Assembly (NCBI GenBank): GCA_037176885.1
Contig: JAWWNJ010000008.1
Location: 186,001 to 250,000, forward strand
Length of the DNA stretch: 64,000 bases
Reading direction: 5' to 3'
Origin: Favolaschia claudopus
Lineage: Eukaryota; Basidiomycota; Agaricomycetes; Agaricales; Mycenaceae
Under the pieces are notes generated by a model. It searched no databases and was not told the DNA's origin. It worked only from the letters and a program-made list of their open reading frames with translations. The position numbers and the translations under genes are program-made. Below, one piece after another: positions 11,529 through 21,397 of this stretch (positions within the stretch are counted from its first letter, which is position 1; each line of letters begins with the position of its first letter).

Positions 11529-11592
11529 AGCGTGAAAGTGGTGTGACCAAACGTGACATCTCTCTTCTCTTTTCTCCCTCCATTCATTATCG
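11529..11592. promoter_or_regulatory. Divergent intergenic promoter region
   Basis: Only 64 bp separate the start codons of the Trp/Gly-tailed gene (minus) and the RNase H1-N gene (plus). It contains a run of tctcttctcttttctccctcc, a pyrimidine-rich leader on the plus strand. The gene order inside the element implies shared control from here. Confidence 0.55.
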
Positions 11593-12126
11593 ATGACCGC
11601 CCTTCCCCCAACAAATATGACCGCTGCGGAGATGGTCCCCGACACGTCCAACCCCGACCACGATCCCAATTTCTGGTGTCTTCCACCTCCTCGCGATACC
11701 GCAGTGAGCGGGCGAGAGCGCGGGTTCGGTATGTACCTTATCACCCATGGCCGGTCCGTCGGTGTGTGGCACAATTGGCAAGTCGTCAGATCATCGTAAG
11801 CTTGGCATCGGCTGAGATGGGTCAACAGGACTCTTGCTAGAGCGATGATCACTGGATTCCCCGGCGCTGCCTACCGCAAGCACGCCAATCTTCAAGCCTG
11901 CGTCGAGGAATGGCAGCAGCATTGCCTGCTCGGCGTCCACCCTCATCCTCCCTGCCCTCGCGCACCGGTTTCCACGACGTCGGAGTCTGAAATGCCGGAT
12001 CTGGGTCTCTTGACCTTGGAAACACATGGGACCACCGAAGCGACGGCAGCTTCCGCACCGGCGACGACTTCCCCTTCCAGCGCGACGAGCCTGACCGTTA
12101 GTGAGTGGGACGATGTCCCGAAAGTC
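11593..12126 (+). pseudogene. RNase H1 N-terminal (viroplasmin-like) domain gene, truncated copy
   Basis: Exon 1 (11593-11795) and the first part of exon 2 (from 11841) match the complete gene at 28954-29714. At 12126, after the codons for DDVPKV, the duplication ends. The frame then runs into unrelated G-rich DNA and reaches a stop at 12462, giving a chimeric tail with no domain. The RNase H1-N domain itself is retained, so a shortened product is possible. Confidence 0.8.
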
Positions 12127-14266
12127 CAGGGGAGGGGTCAGAATCGACATTCCCCCTTGATATCAAGTGACGCGGCGCAAGGAGCCCCCCTTCATGATTG
12201 CGACCACGCAATACGAGACAAAAGTATCAAGACGAATCATGAATCCCCGCCGTCAACGCCACGCTGCCGCGGGGACGCTACATTGGACAAACACACAGAC
12301 GCCAGGACACAGAGTCAAGGGGAGGGATGGGATGGAGAGCGGAAGGGAAGGGTACGAGTCAGACACCAGGCTGCAGAGACGGCAGCGGATGGCCCCCAGC
12401 AAGCCCAGACGCAAGCTTCCCGCTTTTGCACAAACACAGGAGTACCCAGAGAAAGCAGATGAAGAGATGTAGTTGACTACAGCCTGCACGATAGGAGAGT
12501 CCTTCGAATGAAGGGGGTGGCAACTGTAGCGGCTCGACGAGCTGCCAGCAACAAGTTGCCCCGCCACCCAATCTCCATGCAGACTGCAGGCGCTCAGAGG
12601 TCCCTAGGCACCGGCGGACACCCCTAAGGACGGGGAGGCCGGGGAGATATGGACTTGAGCAACCTTGCAACTCTCGACAGTGCTCCCTCCAAGCCACACC
12701 CACGAAGGCAAGAGGAAAGGAAGCTCACCGGTCAAGAGGGGGAGTGAGACTCGACGACAGATGACACAGCCAGCCAGACGACACAGGAACAGACCCAAGG
12801 TCACAGGGGGAGAAGGGAAGGAGTAGTCGAAGTGCCAGTGTGAGCCAGTGACGAGCAGTGGCATCTGGCACGAGCCTAAACGGCAGTTGGCCACACACAA
12901 GAGGAGGGGAAGTCGACGAGAGGTGGCAAATGCCGAGGAGGGGGTCCATGGGATGCAGGAGGGAGAGGGAAGAAGACTTTCAGTGGTAGACACACACACC
13001 ATACTTGTGTTGCAGTCCCAAAACCCAAATCCTACACCAAGCCATGGGGCAGAGGCTACTCAGCAACCTCCATGCCCAAAGAATGCACCAAGATGGTCTG
13101 CTACTCTTGTGAGGACAGAGGAGGAGGGAGTAGGGTCCGCTATTGGTGACTCTGTTCTGCTGTAAGGGCAACAGCTGCCAGGGCCTGAGGCCCGAGGTAC
13201 TCAAGAGTCCAACAAGCACTGGGCAGAGGGAGAATCCTTAGAAGACTAGCTACAACAAGAGGAAGAGTGTCTACTCACCTGGGCAGAGGGAGAATCCTTA
13301 GAGAACAGAGTAAGGAGTCTCCATGCCCAGGCGTCACAGTAAAAGGGCACGTGACGCGTGACTTCTCACGGGGCGTGGGAACTATGTAGTAGCACAGCAT
13401 CTATGATGTGATATCAATGATCAGATGATCCAACAGTAGCAGGGAGCCAGGGATATGCCCAGAAGGGGGAGGATCACAATACTGGTCCAGAGACCGTAGA
13501 CCGACGAAGGCCCGGAGGTACCCTGTGGTCCGGGGAGCGTGGGAAACCGGAGCCGGAGTCCGGAGGGCCGGAGCTCGGGGCCCGGAGGGTCGGAGGACCG
13601 GAGGAATAGAGCCCAGGGAACCCGGGAAGGACGCTAGAGCCAGGGCGAGACAGCGGAGCATCGAAGCTTGGGCGACGGAACCGCTGGGGCTTGGCCCAGG
13701 TCCGGGGGAGCGTGGGAAGCCGGGCCGGGGTCCGGGGGACCGGGGCCGGGCCGGAGGTCCGGACGACCAGAGCTCGGGGTACCAGAGCTCTCGGAGGGCT
13801 AGAAGTCTGACCGGAAGACCAGTAGGGAACCAGGTTGCGCTGAGCACTAGCTGTAGGAGCGCAGGGTCGACAGGAGTCTGTTGAGGAGGGGAACGGGGGC
13901 ATACTGTACATAAGGACAGCATGTGGCATGGGCCTCTACGGCAGTAGGCCATGCACAGGGAACGGGGGGTCGGAAGGAGGAAGATGTGACGAAGGGGGAA
14001 GTCTGGAGGGAGTAGCGTTCCCAAGAAGGTTGGAGTGATGCAAGGAATAGCGGAGCGGGTCGGGGAAGCGGGGGATTCCCCTGACAGCCGTACTCATCCA
14101 GTGCGATCTGGGGCAGAGAGAAAGGTCGAGAATGCACACCCGCTGCAGCATCCATGTAGCGTTGCGCGAGAGAGAGAGCCATGCTGCAGAAGCCGAGATT
14201 GCATCACTACTTATATATAACTTTATCTAATCTAATCTACATAGTAGATTTCAATCATATTTTACG
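12127..14266. other. G-rich, geneless block joined to the duplication breakpoint
   Basis: 2.1 kb with strong strand asymmetry (purine and G-rich on plus), and GC-rich ccgga/gtccgg low-complexity sequence at about 13500-13800. Open frames here are proline/arginine-rich composition artefacts. On the minus strand, next to the junction, lies aaggggg followed by aatgtcgattctgacc, which resembles the polypurine tract and LTR start of a copia-type element; this is weak. No coding domain was recognised. Confidence 0.5.
13219..13302. repeat. 24-bp direct repeat, 60-bp period
   Basis: The word ctgggcagagggagaatcct followed by taga occurs at 13219-13242 and again at 13279-13302. The bases between the two words differ from those after the second. 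Confidence 0.85.
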
Positions 14267-14274
14267 TCACTGCT

Positions 14275-16154
14275 TCAAGTGCGCCCAACATCGGCGTCCG
14301 ACAAATAGTGGTGATTCCGAACCCATAAAGTAAAGCACTGGAGATGGAAGCCAGAAATTAACACAGGTGTCAATAATAGCGAGTATTAACATTACCTTGG
14401 CTATATTTCCCGGACATGAACCGTCAGACGCTTCGTCTTTGCACAGATTCACGACTAACTCGATGTCGCGACCAACAGGATAATCGAAATGAACACCTCC
14501 ATCATTAAGAGACGTCCAGACCTGGGACAGAGGAGGGAATCAGCACGAAAAGTGTGCTTGAAAATCAACGCAAGATGTACCTCAATGGCTTTCGCTCCAT
14601 CCTTCAAAGTCCGGGTCCATCCAACCAGCACTTTGCCAGGCTTGAAGAGGAGTTAACAGCGCACGGGGAGATTGGAGGAAGGGAGGAAAAAAAAGGAGAA
14701 GCAACCGGGCAAAGGAAAGCATAGGTACGAAGAGGAGGAGAAGAAGAAACGAGGATTAGCCATTACCGATTCCTGGCCATCATACTCGATGATCTCTTCC
14801 AAGACGCGAACTTGTTTATCGAACAACTGGACTGTCGCTTCATCAGCGCCCACAGGGCACTTAAGAATGATATGATTGCAATAACATCCAGATGTCTACG
14901 AATTGGTCGTCAAAAGCTGAAAGGACGAAGGAATGCGAAGAAGGACAACCTCAGCCATATGTGGATTGTCGTGGTATGCAAGTTCAGAGCCTACGACGGT
15001 GCCGATGAAGGACGGCCGATAACGTGGAACGCGGATACGATAGGGACTGAGATAACGCTCGTAGGTTTCGGGGTAAAACAATTCCTTGTACGAATAACGG
15101 TCGAGGGAACCGCACACGTCTGTCATGGTTTTATCTCGAGTGACAATATAGTGTACACCGACTTGATCGTTGGCCAGTATAGGATGGTGAGGATCCCGTT
15201 CAGCGTCCTGCAGCAGAATCGCCCGAGAAGGCATGAGACAAGATGAAATCAACAAGGTCACAGCGAAGAAAGCCTGTGATGAATATCGGAAGAAGGTAGA
15301 AGGTTACACATGCTGTAAATATTCGACGGCGTGCGATAAATCCCAAGCCCGGTAATCCTGTGAACAGTGTCACAATGACGATGTATGTTGAGAACATGAA
15401 TTTCACCTTCGCGAAAATATTCCCACTGGAATCATCTTCGAATCTTGTCAACTTCACCTCCAGCTCCACAACCTGCCCCACGTCTCGACTCCAATCGGAC
15501 GATGCCAAGGTCCAAACCTACAACAGATCAGGGAGAATATTGATATCAATTGCAACCACACATTGATATCCTCATTCTGATCCAAAAAGGATCTCTCAAG
15601 CTTGCCGGGCTGTGCAATGACCGATTAGCCGTAAGACCGCAGGACAGTTAGCGAATCGCGAGCAACATACCATTGTCTTGTCATCAACGCGAATGATCGA
15701 GCGCAGAACCGCAACTTGGTTTTGATAGATTGCGGAAATAGCTTCATTGAGTTCCGGATCTTTCAGAACGGCGATGTGAAGAGGGCGACCTGTTTCCTAG
15801 CAGACCCAAGCAAATATTGTCACAAGAGCTATTGTGGCATGGTGCGCAAGTGGTGCGACATACTTCATCGACGCTATCAATAACGGCGACTAGGAGTCCA
15901 AACAACCGGACGTGAAGTGGATGCACATCACGCCGTACAAAAGGGGGAAGTGTCGAAATCCTTTCGACGACGACGGGCAACGGTGGAGATTGTAAATCGA
16001 TGAACATGAAAGCTTCCCGAAAGAATTCAGTCTTCCTGGTTCGCTCCCTCAGCCAATCAAAATCTGTCTTGTAGCGCAAATGAGCTAGAACGCGAGTAGT
16101 CCTATTCCGAATCGAAGTGTTCCCCTCGCGAAAGCGTTCGAATAAAGTGGACAT
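14275..16154 (-). CDS. Unrecognised multi-exon gene
   Basis: About ten short exons, separated by introns of roughly 40-120 nt, can be joined in phase from ATG 16152-16154 to a stop at 14275-14277. Examples of introns are GTATGTC...GCTAG after SVDE, GTGAAAT...CACAG after IFAK, and GTAATGT...TCCAG after NIAK. Visible parts are an N-terminal helical region with WLRERTRKTEFFREAF, a central DYRAWDLSHAVEYLQH segment, a Tyr/Arg-rich stretch (ELFYPETYERYLSPYR), and a C-terminal region with TSGCYCNHIILKC and SDGSCPGN that could be a Cys-stabilised unit. I do not recognise the family. Within this window it occurs only between the two duplication copies. Confidence 0.6.
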
Positions 16155-16321
16155 GAGGGTTGTCTTGAAGATCGAAAGTACCAAATAGAACACATTTGAT
16201 TGGCCAGTAAAACCTTAATTGTCAGATCTACGTCATTGTCGCACTTATAACTTCCGGACCTACAGATATCTATCATCTTCTGAGATCTTCTCATTGTCTT
16301 CTCATGTGCTCCATCAGTTAT

Positions 16322-16487
16322 CCATCAATCTGACTCGGGAACCCTGAGCCGGAGCAATTTGAATTCGCTCGAAAAAAAAAACCATCAGCCTGACTCGGGA
16401 ACCCTGAGCCGGAGCAATTTGAATTCGCTCGAAAAAAAAAACCCATCAGCCTGACTCGGGAACCCTGAGCCGGAGCAATTTGAATTC
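16322..16487. repeat. Three-unit tandem repeat, about 60 bp
   Basis: Units start near 16322, 16382 and 16443. Each contains ctgactcgggaaccctgagc and cggagcaatttgaattc; the first two end in gctcg and a run of As whose length varies by one or two. The array lies about 170 bp upstream of the unrecognised gene at 14275-16154, in its likely promoter. Confidence 0.95.
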
Positions 16488-16861
16488 ACCTGGACAAACG
16501 GAGCACGGAAGGAACTCGAATTCCCCAATCAAAGTATTGTAGCTCAAGCACGCGTGCTTGGAAGGCATGAACTGTTAGCGAAAGCAGTACACTACACAAG
16601 GAGATGGAAGTGGATCACTGAGTGGTTGCGCGGGTCATCGACACCAACAAAAAAAAAAGGAAAAGTCAGGACTTGGCATTATTGAGCCATGACGACACCA
16701 CTGACTCACCTGAACGTCCCCGAGAAAGGTACCAACCCAGAAACAAGAGGACTCAGGAAAATGGAACTGTTTGGGATGTTACGGATACGGTGTAATGGAC
16801 AGAGGGAAACTCGGATGTGTAAGAATAGAGATGAATATCGGCAGAACCTCCCAATGACTGG

Positions 16862-18312
16862 TCACTCGTCGTTATCATCCTCGTCACCATTGAAAGTCAG
16901 AATATAATCCATGTCGTCCCAAGGCGTCACTTCTAAGAGATTTACTGGAGGACGAGGCATCTTGAGAAGAGCGGCAGCAAGCCGTCGAAATATTTGATAC
17001 TCTGTACGTTTGTAAGGTTAACGCAACGGTAAATTCAAACGCACGTACGATAAGAATAAATGCTATGGACGGCATTGTCGCGCACAAGTCCAGATTCACA
17101 AATGCCGACAGGAGCAAGGGTCCAAGTGAACACCGGTGTAGAGGAGCGTTTGAAGTCGGGGATGGTAGAAGGAAGTAAATCTATATGAAGGCAGCCATCA
17201 TCGTCAATTGTCCGGAGAGTAGCAGGACAGTCAATGTGCACGCCACATTCATGAGGAAGTGGATGATCGTACTCAAAAACGAAGCCACGGCCTTGATATT
17301 TGTGAAGAATGCGCCACATCTGCACTTGACCTTCGAGAGTGTTCCCTGCCAATCGCATCGAGGAAGGTGTAGCCAATGCGACGCCCTTGCGAACCCGATT
17401 TATCTCGAAATGAGAAAAACGATCCCAAGAGATCGCGCCCCTGGGAGCCGTCGAATGAAAAGCGAGAATTACATCCAAAGCATAGTCGGAATAGGTCTCC
17501 ACGATGTTGACCTGCTTCCCCGATGCGTTCCGCAAGGTGAGAACTCGACGAATACCAAAAACATCGTCATAGTCTCGACTTGCTTCGAAGGAAAGATGAT
17601 AGGCACAAACGTCGCGCATGAAGACCATAGCATCATCGGCGGATCCACGAGGGCAATAGAAGTCCAAATCATTGGGCACAAAAGTCCCTTGGAGTATAGC
17701 AGCAATGACCGAGCCAGAAAGCCGTGTACCGGTCGCAGCGAGCAAAAGCTTGATGTCACCGTACGATAGGTGAAACAGGCCCAATGCATGGATAATCATG
17801 TACTGAGTCAAAAGTTGGCGTATGTGCAGGTCCGTTCCATCCAAAGCAGAAGTATTATATTGAATAAGACGTCGAAAGACTGCGGCGACGCTTTTATGCT
17901 CGAGGGTGCCATTCGGATTAAAGCCTATATGACAGTCAGTAGTCGAATCAATAAAGAAATCAGAGTAGTGCACTGAATGCTTACGATGGAGTTTAATGGA
18001 TTGCATCGCCTGAGGTGCAGCTACTGCTCACGCCATCAACTTCTGAGCGAAACGAGCGAAAGGAAAACTAACATTCAGAGTCAATGGGAGAGTCTACATA
18101 TTTCTGCAGAAAGCGATGGACATTGCGACCAGCAATTCTACTGCGCAAGGATGTGGAAAAAAGCTGCTTCCAGTCCATAAATTTCATGTAGGTTTCGATG
18201 CGGACAGTGTACAGAAGCTTCCCGATGGACACCTGCATCGCGGAAAGCTTGAAAGCATCAGGGCCTATAGAACGTGAGCAACGTCCGCAAGGTTTGATAC
18301 GCAGAACTGACG
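16862..18312 (-). CDS. Nucleotidyltransferase-like gene B (complete copy)
   Basis: Joined in phase from an exon whose acceptor is at 18313-18314, through a central exon to 17049, a 47-nt intron (17002-17048) and a last exon 16862-17001. The N-terminus was not located; the first ATG in frame is 18236-18238. The central block reads LSGSVIAAILQG, five residues, then NDLDFYCPRG. This is the pattern hG[GS]...DxD of the nucleotidyltransferase fold, with both acidic residues kept, so unlike gene A it could bind metal. The C-terminus is acidic (GDEDDNDE). It belongs to a large agaricomycete family whose substrate is unknown. Its tandem neighbour A and gene D (33664-35001) are relatives. Confidence 0.68.
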
Positions 18313-18439
18313 CTGAAGGAGGTCCGCAGGCTCATGGGTGTCCGACATAATGGGAGAAAGAAACAAAGCGAAGGTGCATATAGTCACTCTTATTACATAA
18401 CGAGAATTTGTCAGATACGTAATTCCAATCGCGCGATTC

Positions 18440-19401
18440 TCAATCGGTAGAAATCTCCTTCTGAAGGAGCAATGCTACCAAAGAGACGATGAAGGGAATA
18501 AATATATATACAGAGAAAGATATGCAACTCACCAGGGCCGGCGATAACAGACCCAGGCACAATGTGCAGCGGGTTTTCCGAATTTGACTGCACCAGTCTG
18601 ACCTCAGACCCTTCAGCATTCTGCAGAACCATTTCACAGCGAATGCCGCTGCCCTCGAACACAAACGCAGAGACTTGGTTACAGTATCCACATGCATAGT
18701 TCAGGTACTTGGCCACAGAAACGAATTCCCCCCTAGCACAATAAAAGTCGACGCGGTGCGATAATGGACGGTGACCGAGCAGACAGTCCACAAATTCGCC
18801 GGAGACGACTGCCCCGGTCACTGAGTGGAGCAAGTATAAGTCGCCCATGTATAAACCGAACGATTCAAGATTGCAGCTAATGTGATATTGAACCAGAAGA
18901 CCGCGAAGTCGCTGATCATCTGGCGAAACGATGTAGTCCGAAACAGGAGGCAGCAGCGCGCGCATCAGATTGTTCATAACCAGCGGGTCCACACCACGAT
19001 GTCGAGCAGGATTGAGTGCTACAAAACGGCAGTCAATCTCGCATTAGAGGATAAGCCAGAGAAGACAAGGAATTACGATGTGACATGAAATCATCTTGAA
19101 TCTCCGGACGAAGTACTATGATAAAGCCGCATGAGCAGACGCGATTTTAGATAGAAAGAGAGAAAAGTTGCTCACCATCTTGTCGCAAAGTATCATCGAA
19201 ACGCTTGCCCAACCAGACATGGACGTTACGGCCAGCCATACGAGTTATTGCTGATGTCTGAAATAACTCGCTGTCATCCATACATCTTAAGTCTCGCTCC
19301 ACGGCAGCACTCCAAAGCATCCGCTTAACGGAGTCCTGCATTGCAACTAAAGTTCTGAGGGACATGGACGTTGAGAGTGACTTGAGAGAGATGATGATCA
19401 T
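18440..19401 (-). CDS. Nucleotidyltransferase-like gene A, copy 2
   Basis: Same three-exon, 248-residue gene as 1078-2039, with no difference seen. It lies directly upstream of gene B in the same orientation, so the two are tandem paralogues, one of which (A) has lost the C-terminal domain and the catalytic motif. Confidence 0.7.
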
Positions 19402-19649
19402 TATTATGTAATCGATTCAATGGCCACCCCGCCAAACGAAGAGCGAGTGACGATTATCTGTCTGTATACTTCTGTATACTGCCACTGTAGTGACGATAGA
19501 ACAATTAAAGGACAAAAAACGCGAAGACAAGGAAAAAGAAAAGGATACGATGAAGAGAAAGGACGTGTGATAGAAAAGAAAAAGAAAAACAATAAGCTGA
19601 CTCGGACCCCACTTTCCGTCCAATATACTGAGAGAGAAAGAATCGCGAC

Positions 19650-20856
19650 TTAGAATTCAACATCCAGAGAACTAAGTCACCATCAGTCGGAAGTGGCTCG
19701 AATATAACAGGCGAAAAACTCACAATGAGCGACCGACCACAGCATCCGAATTATCAACAGGTCTCGCATAATCAGAGACTCGCTTTTCAAAGAAGTTGGT
19801 CTTTCCAGATAGAGAGATCATATCCATGAAATCAAAGGGATTCTGATCATGAAAGACCTTGCCAACACCAAAAGCCTGAAGCAACCAATCCGCCACGAAG
19901 CGCACATATTGAATCATGAGCTTAGGGTTCATGCCCAATAAGTGCACCGGTAACGCTTCTGCGAGAGATTAGCATCGTCAACAAGAGAAAACTGTCCTAC
20001 CATACCTCTTACAAAGTCGCATTCAATTGCGACAGCGTCCTGCACGATGGCGATTATAACATCGCGATGTGGACAGGAGAGGAGTAAGGAATGAATGAGA
20101 ACCGCGAACTGAGTGTGCATAGCTTCATCTCTGCTTATGAGCTCGTTTGAGAAAGTAAGCCCCGGCATCAAGCCCCTCTTCTTGAGCCAGAAAATAGATG
20201 CAAAAGAAGCAGAGAAAAAAATTCCTTCCACCACAGTGAAAGCCACTATCCGCTCGCAAAACGGCCGGTCAGCGCCGAGCCAACGCATGATCCACTGCGC
20301 CTTCCGACCAATGGACACTACAGTTTCCGAGGAATGGAACATCTTGTCCTTGAGTTGCGGGTCGCGGATATAGGTGTCAATTAGAAGAGAATAGGTTTCT
20401 GAATGAATGTTTTCCATCATTATCTGAAAGCCATAGAAGCAGCGGGCTTCAGCGGATTGAATTTCCACCGCAAACCGCTGCACAAGATTTTCATTGACCA
20501 TACCGTCTGCTGAAGCGAAGAACGCCAGAACGATAGTGATGAAATGTCTCTCATCGGCATTCAATTTCGTGTCCCAATCGACGAGATCATGAGAGAGATC
20601 CAGTTCTTCTACTGTCCAGAAGCAGCTCAAAGCCTGCTTGTACATATCCCAGATCTAAAGGCAGGAAAACGAGAGAGCTGACCAAAATGCGAGGGAGAGG
20701 GAACAAAAGCATACGCACTTGAGGGAAACGAAGAGGAAACAAGACGAAACGCTGATCATCGAGAGTGAGCAGCGGTTCATTGGAAGCCTCTAAGCGCTCA
20801 TAAGGACAGAGAACAATGCCGCCGACGAACCTGCCTGGAAAGTAACCATAATGCAT
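19650..20856 (-). CDS. Ribonucleotide reductase small subunit (R2) paralogue, copy 2
   Basis: Exons 20719-20856, 20006-20654, 19724-19958 and 19650-19671, equivalent to 2288-3494 with the same ligands and tail. Its 5' end abuts the complete KDZ element. If the original first exon was displaced by the insertion it would lie beyond 33361. There the minus strand has a short open segment ending in CTCTCCAG followed by GTGAG near 33390, but I could not show that it belongs to R2. Confidence 0.88.
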
Positions 20857-20952
20857 TACGGACGGTCTATATCCCCGACCATAATGCAACACGGCCGATG
20901 ATTCACCGTCCGGCCACTGTTACCCGTAATGCAATGCGGCCACAGGGCCAGG
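20846..20952 (+). repeat. KDZ left terminal inverted repeat (copy 2)
   Basis: Same as 3484-3590. Pairs with 33262-33361, and the R2 start codon lies within its first bases on the opposite strand. The subterminal stretch to 21397 has no supported gene. Confidence 0.78.
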
Positions 20953-21397
20953 CCTGGTCCATATCAATCTGCCACCTTTTCCGCGGCATTGACGGCACAT
21001 GCAGGTTTCCGCCGTTTTAGGCCCAATATGGAAGGATACCAGGGCAAACATCAAATCAATCAAATCACACGGGGTTTTTGCAAGAAAACGGCCCATATTG
21101 GACACTTAACCGGTGCTCAACCACTACTTACCATATTGAACCATCTCGGCTACTCTTCGGTCTTCTTTTGGGCTTCGGCTATTTCAATCCACCCCCACGT
21201 CATTGCGATTTCTGCTTCCGCTGTCAAACACTGTCAAAACGCGCCTCCGGCTACATCCGCCGTCCGCTGTCATACGTCATATCGGCCCTTTCCCGCTTTT
21301 TATTGCCCATTGCTTTCCCGCCTCGTCTCGCCCAATCACGAAGAATTAAACAGATCTATGGTGTTATTAGAGAGAATATACATCCAGTGCAATAACT

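Larger units (their letters stand above)
1..12126. repeat. Segmental duplication, copy 1 (direct, >=12.1 kb)
   Basis: Matches 17363-29487 in direct orientation with an offset of 17,362 bp, falling to 17,361 after a 1-bp indel. By eye two differences were found: G at 4678 versus A at 22040 (synonymous in the transposase), and seven Cs at 10672-10678 versus six at 28034-28039. The comparison was not exhaustive. The match already holds at base 1, so the left breakpoint is outside the window. It ends abruptly after 12126, inside the RNase H1-N gene, where copy 1 switches to unrelated G-rich DNA. It is either a very recent real duplication or an assembly artefact. Confidence 0.97.
3484..12126. mobile_element. 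KDZ composite transposon, right-truncated (copy 1)
   Basis: Left part of the element described at 20846-33361. It keeps the left inverted end, transposase, RING gene, Trp/Gly-tailed gene and the first half of the RNase H1-N gene. The last part of the RNase H1-N gene, the 793-residue gene and the right inverted end are absent. With one end missing it should not be mobilisable on its own, although its transposase could act on other copies. Confidence 0.85.

Noticed and set aside
13401..14024. Pro/Arg-rich minus-strand open frames of 207 and 151 codons
   Set aside because: They translate GC-rich ccgga low-complexity DNA; several frames are open at once, and there is no start context or splice logic.
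16322..16487. CRISPR-like array
   Set aside because: Units are contiguous tandem copies without distinct spacers, and the genome is eukaryotic.
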